Positions 52,838-61,863 of a DNA stretch of 64,000 bases are shown piece after piece. Each line of letters begins with the position of its first letter. Position 1 is the first letter of the stretch. Both the position numbers and the translations under genes were made by a program. Source of the DNA: Thermaurantimonas sp046295455 (GTDB taxonomy: Bacteria > Bacteroidota > Bacteroidia > Flavobacteriales > Schleiferiaceae); assembly GCA_046295455.1 (NCBI GenBank), contig JBKBNI010000006.1, positions 104,425 through 168,424 on the forward strand. The letters run 5' to 3'. The notes below the pieces were generated by a model. The model had not been told where the DNA came from and made no database searches. It was given only the letters and a program-made list of their open reading frames with translations.

Positions 52838-55800
52838 ATGAAAAAATCAGGTTACGTACATTTTTTAGTAAGCCTATTAGCCTTCCTTTCGGTTACGCCG
52901 GGAGCCTTTGGCCAGACCAACCCTCCATTGCACGTACTTGCTAACGGCGATTACACGTTTACCCAGTGGGCAGCGACGGAGCCTGCGACTACCTATCCGA
53001 GCAATATGAGATTCTGGAGAACTAATACCCAGGATCCTACCTTATCTGCTGCTGCTAGTGCTGACTACACCGATGCCTACAACCTATCATCTGGAACCAG
53101 AATCAACGGGCTAGGCCAAAATGGCTTTTCCTTTATTAATACGGGAACTAATGGAAATCTCGGTATGGCTGTGGTGGGCTTAAATGCCACAGGCAGGCAA
53201 AACATTCAGGTATCATGGACGGGTGGTACTTTTGCAGACAATCCAAGGATTTACGCAATACGATTGCAATACCGCATTGGAACTTCAGGTACATGGACAG
53301 ATGTGCTGGACGCTTCAAACAATCCAATACAATATCAATCAAACCCAACTGCCGGACATTCACAGTCATTTGGACCTACTCCCTTGCCTGCTGCTGTAAA
53401 TAATCAACAGGAAGTATATGTTAGATGGTTTTATTATTACATTAGTGGCTCAGGAGCGAGACCACAACTCAGGGTTGATGACATCACCATCACCAGCGAC
53501 CCACAGGCCTCCAATACCATTACGACTTCCAATCTATCGGCGGCTCCGGTTTGCCTTGACGGGACCAATCCGCAAAGTGTCAATGTTGAATTTACCTTCA
53601 CCGGTACGTTTACAGGCACTTTTACCGCTGAGTTGTCTGATGCTACAGGAGATTTTACTGCGCCTGTGGCTACTGCCACCGGTGCATCAAGCCCCATCGC
53701 TCTGACCATCCCGGCTACCACACCCTCGGGCACGGGATACAGGGTGAGAGTTTCAAACAACAATCCATCTGTCACCGGCTTTCCTTCGTCTGCATTCAGC
53801 ATTGTGAATGGTGTGTTAAATGTAACCAACCTAAGTGGTTTGGGTCTAAACCAATCAGCGCTCATTTCGTGGGTCAATCCCGCTGAGTGTTATGACGATG
53901 TGGTCATCGTTGTCAATACTTCTTCAATTACATCAGCTCCATCAGGAGTCCCCACTCCAGCTTCTTTGTCGTACACAGATCCGTCCAATCCGACGTATGG
54001 AGGCGGTAATGTGATCGTCTACCGTGGTTCAGCCTCCCCTCAGACCATTACAGGATTGACCAACAATACTACCTATTATGTAAAAGTATTTACCCGCAGA
54101 GGAAGTTTGTACAGCGCAGGAACTGAAATCACAGTGACACCATTTCTACCCCCGACAACGATCACTTCAATTCCCTACAACTATTCACAGGATTTCAACA
54201 GCCTCGCCCAATCAGGACAGAACAATGCATGGACCGATGACATCACCATTTCAGGGTGGTACTGGCAATCTCCGGGAGACAGAGATCCCAACACTTCTGC
54301 CGGATATACCGCCAGCGATGGTACAGGTACCGGAGCATTTGCGCACTCGTTCGGATCGGTTAATAGTTCTGATCGTGCTATGGGTGGTATTTCAGGAGGA
54401 AATCCGGGCCCCAGAGACTACATCATGGGTGTACGATTCAGAAACACGACCGGTGCTCCTATAAACCTGAATTCCATTCTCATATCCTACACCGGTGAGC
54501 AATGGAGACAGACCGCCAATATCAGAACGTTAGAATTTTCATATTTGATTGTGGATTCTCCATTGGTCGATATAAAAAACACAGTATCCGGTTGGATTGC
54601 AAATACAAATCTCAATTTTACAACTCCTCAATCTTCTTCTACAGCCGGACCTTTAGATGGTAATGCTCCTGCAAACAGACAAGTCTTTTCAAATATTCCT
54701 TTGGCTGCCTCCGGCACTCTGCCTGACGGACATTATGTGATGATGCGCTGGTATTTGACCGGTACCACCTCTCCGGGTGTAGGTATAGATGACTTTTCTT
54801 TATCTATAGGTTCAGCTCCCTCCGCCTCCACATATTACAACAAACCTACGGGAGATTTGAATGTATTGTCCACCTGGGGCACCAACCCGGATGGCACAGG
54901 TACAGCTCCGACCAGTTTCACGGCTCCAAATCAGACATTTATCATTGCCAATGGAAACCCAGGAATCCATTATCAATTTCAAATTTCAGGTACCGGCAGC
55001 AAAGTCGTAGTGGGTGATGGGATTAATCAGGTAAATGTTTCTTTAGATCCTACTGCCTCCGGACAAGGTGAAATCATCGCTCCGATTATGGATATTGCTG
55101 CAAATGCAATATTTACCACCCGCACCAATGCATTTCCTCAACTGGGTTCGATCGCTCAAAATTCCACATTCCGATATACAGGACCTTCGAATTTGACGCT
55201 TGATGTGGCACCGGCGTCCTACGGTAGACTTGAGCTATTAGGTTCGGCGACCAAAAACCTCCCGGATGCCAATTTTACAGTAAATGGAAATCTGACCCTT
55301 GCCGGTACGATCAATACCAATGCTACTGGATTTCGCACCATCACCTTTAATGGTGATTCCATAAAACTCAACAGCGGGGTGAACATGCAGCCCGGTAATC
55401 TTTCTGCCAATACAACCCACCGAAACACCAATATCGAATTCAACAGTGCCGGAAACCAATATATCTGGTCATCTACCGGCAATGATACGTTGAGAATCGG
55501 TCGTTTGATTTCTACAAAATCCTCCGGGAGTCTGACCATAGAAGCTCCTGTATCTCTCTTCAATAGAATGATACTGAACTATACCGGAACAGCGGTATTC
55601 AATGACGGAGGTAGCTATCTGATCATTGGTGATAATGTAGAAGCCAATGGCCTTGCAAGTGCATATAACCTCACCGGTACGATAGAAATCCGCCGAATGG
55701 ATGGCTCCGGCAGTAACCACAATCTGCGCAGAGACGGTGCCATCAACGACAACCCCCCGGTTTGCGAGTTCAACAATCTGATCATCAATACTTCCAATCA

Positions 55801-57415
55801 GGTTAATTTCAGACCTACCAATTCAATCGTAGCCTCTTATACAGTCAAGGGAAATCTCCAGATTTTGAGTTCTGCAAACCTTGTGGATCTTGGCACAAAC
55901 AATACATTGCAAGTCAACGGAGCCATGACCATTGCCTCAGACACATTGGTCGTTTCACCGGGAGGAAGGCTTCAGGTGCAAGGGACGCTGACCAATAATG
56001 GCGTAATCGAACTAAGAGCCTCAGCTTCAAATGGTGCAGCCTTGCTCAGAGCCAATGGTGCAATACCCAATGTGCGCGTATCTCAACACATTGAAGGTAC
56101 CAGTGGCTCAGGCAAGTGGATTCATATGCGAATGCCGGTAGATGCTCCGCTCAATTCGGTCGTAGGCAGCAATGCCATTATGTTTATTGATAATAATACC
56201 GGATCTGTTTACAACTGGAATGCCGGTACGGCCAACTTCGAAGCTCCTGCCACCGCTACAGCTTCATTTGGCTCAGCTCCCGGATGGGTCTTGTATGTAG
56301 GGGAAAACTCTTTTGGAACCTTTGTGAATACACTTCCCGCCAATCTGACTACCTCTGCAGGCACTACCACAAGCCAATCTACCAATGTAAACGTTCCACT
56401 GCTCTACAACGACGGTCAGTCCTCTCCCTTCCTTTCAGGCCCGGTTACATCTACGCAGGGCTGGAATCTGATTGCTAATCCTTGGACTACAACGTTTGAC
56501 ATTGCCGAGGGTGAGCTCAATGCTTCTCCTTCTTTCGGAATCCATGTGTACCGAAACGGAGCTTACGACACATATCACCACGCCAACAATACAGGCAACA
56601 GTGCCCTGCGCTACATTCCGCTCGGACAGGCATTCTGGGTGCAAAGAGCAGCTTCCCCAGCTACGCAGAACTTTACGTTCAAAACCAACGGGATCACCCT
56701 TTCAAATCCTTCAAATCTGGCAAAACCCCAATCTTTGCCCGGAGAGTATCATTTCACTCTGCGATCTGTAAATTCGGCCAATGGCAATCTGATTAAAACC
56801 TATGTGTCAGCCCGCGATCTCGCGAATGATGCCTTTGTTATGCACGAAGATGTGGTGGCACGACGCCATGAAGCAGGGTATCAACAGTTTTACAGCATGC
56901 AGGACAATGTGAGCCTTGCCATCAATACTCATAGCAAACTCCTAAACGGGTCACGTGTCATACCCCTTTACTTTGAGTATGCTGAGGCTGGTACATTCCG
57001 AATTGAGGCAATAGATGCCGGTGAACAAGATGAGATGTACACCGTCTTCCTCGAAGACCGCCATACCAATACCTTTACAGATTTGTATAAATCCTCGTAT
57101 GCGTTTCAGCACCATCCAAGTATTGAAGTAAATCGCTTCAATTTGCATATCAATGCTTCATCTATCGGTCAAGATGACCGATCAGTTGTGAGCTCAAGTG
57201 TATGGACAGCCAACGGTCACATCTTTATCAAGTCTGAGGATGCTGTACCTTTAGTGCTCGAAATAACCGACCTTACCGGGCGTGTCATCTTCAGCACCCG
57301 CCGGCAGCTGACTTCTGGAGTTACAGTAATTCCTGCTCCTGTACTTCCTCATGGAGTGTATGTGATCCGCGTGACCACAGGCGGTAAGACCACCCTTGTA
57401 AAAACCATATTTTAA
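52838..57415 (+). CDS. Large T9SS-secreted cell-surface protein
   Basis: Secreted protein of 1525 residues. The signal peptide ends at about AFG|QTNPP. It is built from repeated beta-sandwich and beta-helix-like segments, rich in Thr, Ser, Asn and Gly. A fibronectin-type stretch includes QTITGLTNNTTYYVKVFTR (about 400-420). Middle segments repeat the phrase pattern of strand-turn stems such as NGNLTLAGTINTNATGF. The last 70 residues form a type IX secretion C-terminal domain, LVLEITDLTGRVIFSTRRQ followed by LPHGVYVIRVTTG and KTTLVKTIF. It is probably secreted or attached to the cell surface, perhaps as an adhesin. No enzyme domain was seen. The ATG at 52838 is preferred to the TTG at 52832. 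Confidence 0.9.
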   Translation: MKKSGYVHFLVSLLAFLSVTPGAFGQTNPPLHVLANGDYTFTQWAATEPATTYPSNMRFWRTNTQDPTLSAAASADYTDAYNLSSGTRINGLGQNGFSFINTGTNGNLGMAVVGLNATGRQNIQVSWTGGTFADNPRIYAIRLQYRIGTSGTWTDVLDASNNPIQYQSNPTAGHSQSFGPTPLPAAVNNQQEVYVRWFYYYISGSGARPQLRVDDITITSDPQASNTITTSNLSAAPVCLDGTNPQSVNVEFTFTGTFTGTFTAELSDATGDFTAPVATATGASSPIALTIPATTPSGTGYRVRVSNNNPSVTGFPSSAFSIVNGVLNVTNLSGLGLNQSALISWVNPAECYDDVVIVVNTSSITSAPSGVPTPASLSYTDPSNPTYGGGNVIVYRGSASPQTITGLTNNTTYYVKVFTRRGSLYSAGTEITVTPFLPPTTITSIPYNYSQDFNSLAQSGQNNAWTDDITISGWYWQSPGDRDPNTSAGYTASDGTGTGAFAHSFGSVNSSDRAMGGISGGNPGPRDYIMGVRFRNTTGAPINLNSILISYTGEQWRQTANIRTLEFSYLIVDSPLVDIKNTVSGWIANTNLNFTTPQSSSTAGPLDGNAPANRQVFSNIPLAASGTLPDGHYVMMRWYLTGTTSPGVGIDDFSLSIGSAPSASTYYNKPTGDLNVLSTWGTNPDGTGTAPTSFTAPNQTFIIANGNPGIHYQFQISGTGSKVVVGDGINQVNVSLDPTASGQGEIIAPIMDIAANAIFTTRTNAFPQLGSIAQNSTFRYTGPSNLTLDVAPASYGRLELLGSATKNLPDANFTVNGNLTLAGTINTNATGFRTITFNGDSIKLNSGVNMQPGNLSANTTHRNTNIEFNSAGNQYIWSSTGNDTLRIGRLISTKSSGSLTIEAPVSLFNRMILNYTGTAVFNDGGSYLIIGDNVEANGLASAYNLTGTIEIRRMDGSGSNHNLRRDGAINDNPPVCEFNNLIINTSNQVNFRPTNSIVASYTVKGNLQILSSANLVDLGTNNTLQVNGAMTIASDTLVVSPGGRLQVQGTLTNNGVIELRASASNGAALLRANGAIPNVRVSQHIEGTSGSGKWIHMRMPVDAPLNSVVGSNAIMFIDNNTGSVYNWNAGTANFEAPATATASFGSAPGWVLYVGENSFGTFVNTLPANLTTSAGTTTSQSTNVNVPLLYNDGQSSPFLSGPVTSTQGWNLIANPWTTTFDIAEGELNASPSFGIHVYRNGAYDTYHHANNTGNSALRYIPLGQAFWVQRAASPATQNFTFKTNGITLSNPSNLAKPQSLPGEYHFTLRSVNSANGNLIKTYVSARDLANDAFVMHEDVVARRHEAGYQQFYSMQDNVSLAINTHSKLLNGSRVIPLYFEYAEAGTFRIEAIDAGEQDEMYTVFLEDRHTNTFTDLYKSSYAFQHHPSIEVNRFNLHINASSIGQDDRSVVSSSVWTANGHIFIKSEDAVPLVLEITDLTGRVIFSTRRQLTSGVTVIPAPVLPHGVYVIRVTTGGKTTLVKTIF

Positions 57416-57438
57416 CCACCCTCCTTATTTTTGACGAT

Positions 57439-57609
57439 ATGAAAAAATTCATTTTTTTACTGATGACGCTGGTTCCGGCAGTCCTTCTTGCACAACCAGG
57501 TATGCCAAATAATCCCACTCCGATCGATGGATTTACAGGAATACTTGCAGCCGCAGGCGTGACATACGGCATCTCCAAATACAGACGTCGAAGAGCTGAC
57601 AAAGAATAA
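57439..57609 (+). CDS. Small PID-CTERM-like exported protein, 56 residues
   Basis: Short gene beginning 23 bases after the T9SS protein. The product has a signal peptide (MKKFIFLLMTLVPAVLLAQ), a short proline/asparagine linker (PGMPNNPT), then PIDGFTGILAAAGVTYGISKY and a basic end RRRRADKE. A PID motif, a hydrophobic segment and a basic tail are the layout of the PID-CTERM sorting tails found in Bacteroidota, here almost the whole protein. A terminator follows. The length is below usual gene-calling thresholds. Assignment to PID-CTERM rests on pattern alone. Confidence 0.72.
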   Translation: MKKFIFLLMTLVPAVLLAQPGMPNNPTPIDGFTGILAAAGVTYGISKYRRRRADKE

Positions 57610-57640
57610 AACAAACTCACATTTATCTCCCTACAGAATA

Positions 57641-57675
57641 AACCGTCCTTTGTCAAAGGGGCGGTTTTTATTTTA
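57641..57675 (+). terminator. Terminator after the small PID-CTERM-like gene
   Basis: Stem AACCGTCC/GGGCGGTT (one G-U) with a loop containing a second short stem, followed by TTTTTATTTT. Confidence 0.8.
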
Positions 57676-57976
57676 CACCTTTCTGTGGAATGAACCCAGA
57701 GATCAGAACTGACCCGTTTCGTTTTAGAAATTCCGGCGCGGCAATTCTCTGCAACAGGGGGCATATATATGGACATGGAGCTTTTTTTTAAAGTTTTAGA
57801 ATTAGTGGGTTTTACTGCACATTCGTCCTTAAATGATGCCGGTCATACCGCGCAGGTACAGCTATGTATGATGACCCGAAGAGCAATTGGTCTCCATACG
57901 TCATTCACTTATCTGAGATTTTTGCGACAAGAAGGTGCTTGGCAAGCAGCCGTTGGGGGCTCATTTCGTTCGTTCT
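57676..57976. other. Gene-free spacer
   Basis: About 300 bases between the terminator and the convergent EnvC-like gene. A 96-residue frame (57769-58059) reads into the antisense of that gene and has no recognisable domain. Nothing else was seen. Confidence 0.4.
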
Positions 57977-59377
57977 TTATCTCTGTAGCCACAGCATTGG
58001 GTCTTTGTGCTGAGAGCCTTCCCAAACTTCGAAGTGCAGGACTGTCTTGCCTTCCTTAAAGTCTGTCAATACAGTGCCGAGTTCTTGTTTAGTACGGACT
58101 TTATCGCCATTTTTTACCAACACATTTGAAAGATTGGCATATACGGTAAAGAAGTTTCCATGCTTGAGCAACACGGCCATTGACCCATCCGGCATTTGAA
58201 GCACTCCGCTCACATCTCCGTCGAATACCGCTTTTGCCTTGGCCCCGCGCTCGGTGGCAATGTTGATTCCGGGATTATCTACTATGACGTATTTTGCCAC
58301 ATCGTGCTGCTGCTTGCCGTAGCGTTGAATGATGATTCCCTTATCCACAGGCCAGGGTAGGCGAGTGCGGTTGGCAGAGAAGTTGGCAGCAAGTTGGCGG
58401 GCTTCAGGGGTGGATTTGAGCGCGTCGTCTGCTGCTGCTAGTTGAGTGGCGGAGGTTTCAGTCGGCGCGGACGGCGGGGGGGAGGTTTGCCCTGACTGGC
58501 GGGCAGCGGCTGCGATTTCGGCTTTTTTTCGAGCGATCATGCGATCCAGTTCGGCATTGGAGGTTCTGGAGGTGTAGTCCTTGTTTTTGGTCAGACCTAC
58601 GGCAGAGGCGCGTTCTTCGAGGGCTTTTCGCTCGGCAGCTTCTCTGGCGCGTTTGATTTCCAAGGCAATCAGGCGTTGTATTTCGCGCTCCAGTTCTTTA
58701 CTTTGTTTTTGTTTTTCAGCGATTTGACGTTCGAGTTGTCTGCTTTGAAGGTTGAGGGTTTGAACCAGGTCTTCCAGCATTTTTTTTTCAGAAGCAAGCT
58801 GATTCCATTCTTCATTCTGGTTGGCCAGCATGCGCTGATGATTGATTTGCCTTGAGTTGAGCTCTTCGATATAGGCCTGAAGTTGACTTTCCTTTTCTTT
58901 GGTTAGGGCGATTTGGCGTCGGCGTGCCTTGGCCAGTTGATTGAGGTATTGTATTCGTCTGACGGCCTGCTGTATGTCTCGGCTGGAGAGTATGAAGAGA
59001 AGGCGCATGTGAGGGCTACGGCTGTTGTAGGCCTTGCGGATCATATCAGCATATCGCTCACGTTGGAGCCTTACCTCTTCTTCTAGATTGGCAATTTCTA
59101 ACTGGGATTGCTCGATTTCTTTTAACAGATACTGTATTTCGGACTCGAGGTTTTCGATCAGCTGCTCTCGAATGCGAATTTTTTGAGAGAGTGTCTCGAT
59201 GATGGTCAGGCTGTTGGACTGGTTGATTTTGTTCTCTTTCAGCAGATGAGCTGCCAGTTTGATTTCATCCATTAATCTGGCGCGCTGCTGCTGGAGTTTT
59301 TCCTTCTGGGATACCGGCTGTGCCCACGCATTCCAAAACAGCAGAAATAAAAAGACGTTAAAAGGGAGCCGAAGCAT
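57977..59377 (-). CDS. EnvC-like murein hydrolase activator (degenerate LytM)
   Basis: Periplasmic protein of 466 residues. A signal peptide (ends near AWA|QPVSQ) is followed by a long coiled coil (about 20-260), a Pro/Thr/Ala linker and a C-terminal LytM/M23 domain (about 345-466). The metal ligands of active M23 enzymes are absent: the HxGIDI block reads NPGINI and the HLHFEV block reads VLHFEV, so the domain should not hydrolyse peptidoglycan but act as an activator, as EnvC does for amidases. The start at ATG 59377 overlaps the DUF4292 gene by 20 bases. Confidence 0.88.
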   Translation of the reverse strand: MLRLPFNVFLFLLFWNAWAQPVSQKEKLQQQRARLMDEIKLAAHLLKENKINQSNSLTIIETLSQKIRIREQLIENLESEIQYLLKEIEQSQLEIANLEEEVRLQRERYADMIRKAYNSRSPHMRLLFILSSRDIQQAVRRIQYLNQLAKARRRQIALTKEKESQLQAYIEELNSRQINHQRMLANQNEEWNQLASEKKMLEDLVQTLNLQSRQLERQIAEKQKQSKELEREIQRLIALEIKRAREAAERKALEERASAVGLTKNKDYTSRTSNAELDRMIARKKAEIAAAARQSGQTSPPPSAPTETSATQLAAADDALKSTPEARQLAANFSANRTRLPWPVDKGIIIQRYGKQQHDVAKYVIVDNPGINIATERGAKAKAVFDGDVSGVLQMPDGSMAVLLKHGNFFTVYANLSNVLVKNGDKVRTKQELGTVLTDFKEGKTVLHFEVWEGSQHKDPMLWLQR

Positions 59378-60128
59378 ATCCGTTGGGTACTTCCGGAATT
59401 GAGATCTCAAATGCGTCGGATTGAATTTTTTCGTTTTTAAGCTGAAGTCTTACAAAGGTATTGTCGTCGGTGAGATTGATTAAAATGTTTTTGGGAGCCG
59501 CATGGGGCGATATATCGTCCGGATATTCGTATTCTGCTGTGAGTTTGTAGGGAATGTTTGAAAGAATTTGCTTCCGGATCTTGAAGTCAAAGCCGGTGAT
59601 GTACAATTCGCCGGATACCTGATCGACCGCATTCAGCGGGATGATCGAATACAGATGAATCATATCCGGCTCGCTTTGCTCACTTATCCAGGAGGCATTC
59701 CAGCGCACAGGCAGTGCTTTGAGCAGCCGGATGAGATCATCAGTTTCAACATCGATACCCAGCAGGGATTGAAGTTCGGCTCTTCCTCCTGCAGCATATT
59801 GCTTCTGAATGCGGTTGATAAGCAATATTGTATCCCTGTCTGCATAGAGACGTGCTACCCGCATGCCGAGGACGGGATCTGAGACATCCACCAGAATGCG
59901 CTCTTCGTTTTGTATCCGGATTTCGTACCTGAAATGTTGGCTGGAAGATGTATTTTGAAATTGTCCTTTGCCCTTCAGGTACACATAAGGCTGGGAGGTA
60001 ATGCGTGTCAGTATGCTCTCGGCGATGGTGCGCTCAGCAATTGGTGCAGAAGGTGTTGACAGATTCTTTTTGCTTTTGCAGGCTACTGCAAGGATGATAA
60101 AAACAGACAGGCGAAGAGTGTGTTTCAA
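59358..60128 (-). CDS. DUF4292 lipoprotein
   Basis: Envelope protein of 256 residues. The signal ends at ILAVAC followed by KSKKN, a lipobox with Cys17. The body matches DUF4292 (RYEIRIQNEERILVDVSDPVLGMRVARLY segment), a family with a LolA/LolB-like fold; a role in lipid or lipoprotein handling is inferred only from the fold. It overlaps the TPR gene by four bases and the EnvC-like gene by 20 bases, so all three are coupled. Confidence 0.88.
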   Translation of the reverse strand: MKHTLRLSVFIILAVACKSKKNLSTPSAPIAERTIAESILTRITSQPYVYLKGKGQFQNTSSSQHFRYEIRIQNEERILVDVSDPVLGMRVARLYADRDTILLINRIQKQYAAGGRAELQSLLGIDVETDDLIRLLKALPVRWNASWISEQSEPDMIHLYSIIPLNAVDQVSGELYITGFDFKIRKQILSNIPYKLTAEYEYPDDISPHAAPKNILINLTDDNTFVRLQLKNEKIQSDAFEISIPEVPNGYASAPF

Positions 60129-61861
60129 GGGGTACGCAAATTTCGGATTTTTAAAAGAAGTTGTTCCTTTGACTCAGAAGAATCCAGTGCTGCGTGATAA
60201 GCAGCCATGGCCTTCGAATAAAAGCCCAGCTTCTGTAAGATGTCGCCGTAGTGCTCCATGATCACAGAGCTCTGATCTCCCCCGAATTTTAATGCTTTTT
60301 CGATTTTTTCCAGAGCCTCCTGATATTCTCCTCTCTTGTAGTGTACCCATGCCCAGGTATCGAGATAAGTAGGATTTTGGGCATGCAGTTCGTTGGCCTT
60401 GGTGATGAGCACCAGGGCCTTGTTGAGCTTTTCGCCCCTTTCGGCCAGGTAGTATGCGTAGTTGTTGAGGGCAGAGACATTGTTTGGATCGATATTAAGA
60501 GCCTTCTCAAAATATTCATCGCTCTGGTCATGGTTGTCCAGTTTGTGATGGCTTTCGGCGAGGATGTAGCTAAGCTGAAATCGAACCGGTTTGTTGCCGG
60601 TTGATTTGGGAAGCCCATCCTGAGCCATCTGGACGGCCGATCGGTAATCGCCAATCTGAAAAGCCGATATCGCACCGAGGGCATATCCGGCTGAATTATC
60701 GGGATAGAGGGTTGTCAGGTCTTTGGCTACTTTTACGGCCTCTTTATATCTGTTCTCTTCAGTCAGGAGCAGAAGCAATTGCTGATAGACCGACTCTTTC
60801 TCACCGCCATTACTGATTGTCTTTTGGTAAGCTTGTATGGCTTTCGGTTTATTTCCTTGTTTTGCCAGTAAGTCGCCCAGCAGGGCAAATGGCTCCGGTG
60901 CGAAGGGGTGCCTGGCGGCTATGCTTTCTGCATGTCGGAGCATCTCATCATAACTCATCCGGTCGAATCGAGATGCCATAAAGAGCAGGACTTCGATCTG
61001 CTTTCGCGCATCCAGACTCTGGGTGATTACAGCATGGGCAAATGCATCGTAGGCTCGGTCATAGTCTCGGTTTTCGAAATAGAGATTGCCCAGTTCGATC
61101 CATACCTCCCCATTGTCGGGGTCACGCGCGAGCCACTCGCGAAGGAGCTGTAGACTTTTTTTTGTGTTTTTGAAATATTTGTAGTGATTGAGCAAGGCCC
61201 CGCGCAGGATATCTGAATCTGGATTTTCGTTTTTGAGGTGCTCGAGGAGTTTTTCGGCTTGCTTGCGTTTCCCCATTTTTATGAGTACGTTGTACCGGCG
61301 ACGGATGATGTCGTCGTCAGCGCCGACTTTCTTTTCCAATTGGTCTAGTATCTTGAGGGCAGTCTTATACTCCATGGCTTGAATGTACAGGTCTACGGCC
61401 TGCAATTTCAGACTTTCTGATCCCTGGGGCACAAGTGCGGAAGCCTGCATCAGTGCTTCAGCTGCCTTAAGAAAGTAGTTATATTTTTCGTAGATTTCGG
61501 CTTGTGAAATGTGGTACCAATGGTTTTTCGGATCCAGGCGGACGGCTTCTCCCGCGTGATAAATGGCTTCATCAGCTTTCTCGAGTTCCTTGTATGCTTT
61601 GGCCAACAGATGGTGAACCGATGGCTCGTCTGGGCGCAGGCTCAGGCACTGCCGAAGAGAGGCCAGGGCTTCCGAATAATTGCCAATTACAAGCGCTCTG
61701 TTGGCCTCCAAAAAGTGGTTGTCAAACGGAAGAGAGGCAGAGTGGAATGCAGACATATCTGCCATCTGATCCGGCTGCTGAGCATACAGGGGCTGCAGCC
61801 CCAGAAGACCAAGGGCATAGAATAAGGGAGAGACAATGGTCGTTGGTCGGTTGATTTTCAA
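60125..61861 (-). CDS. Tetratricopeptide-repeat protein
   Basis: Exported protein of about 578 residues made almost wholly of TPRs (repeat phrases such as YEKALNIDPNNVSALNNYAY, GNLYFENRDYDRAYDAFAHA). It begins with a signal peptide ending at LYA|QQPDQ. A TTG at 61861, two bases after the upstream stop, is chosen; a TTG at 61879 would overlap the nucleotidyltransferase gene. No catalytic domain. It presumably acts as a scaffold in the envelope with its coupled neighbours. Confidence 0.87.
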   Translation of the reverse strand: MKINRPTTIVSPLFYALGLLGLQPLYAQQPDQMADMSAFHSASLPFDNHFLEANRALVIGNYSEALASLRQCLSLRPDEPSVHHLLAKAYKELEKADEAIYHAGEAVRLDPKNHWYHISQAEIYEKYNYFLKAAEALMQASALVPQGSESLKLQAVDLYIQAMEYKTALKILDQLEKKVGADDDIIRRRYNVLIKMGKRKQAEKLLEHLKNENPDSDILRGALLNHYKYFKNTKKSLQLLREWLARDPDNGEVWIELGNLYFENRDYDRAYDAFAHAVITQSLDARKQIEVLLFMASRFDRMSYDEMLRHAESIAARHPFAPEPFALLGDLLAKQGNKPKAIQAYQKTISNGGEKESVYQQLLLLLTEENRYKEAVKVAKDLTTLYPDNSAGYALGAISAFQIGDYRSAVQMAQDGLPKSTGNKPVRFQLSYILAESHHKLDNHDQSDEYFEKALNIDPNNVSALNNYAYYLAERGEKLNKALVLITKANELHAQNPTYLDTWAWVHYKRGEYQEALEKIEKALKFGGDQSSVIMEHYGDILQKLGFYSKAMAAYHAALDSSESKEQLLLKIRNLRTP

Positions 61862-61863
61862 TT

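Noticed and set aside
57769..58059. 96-residue frame after the PID-CTERM-like gene
   Set aside because: Runs into the antisense of the EnvC-like gene and has no family features.
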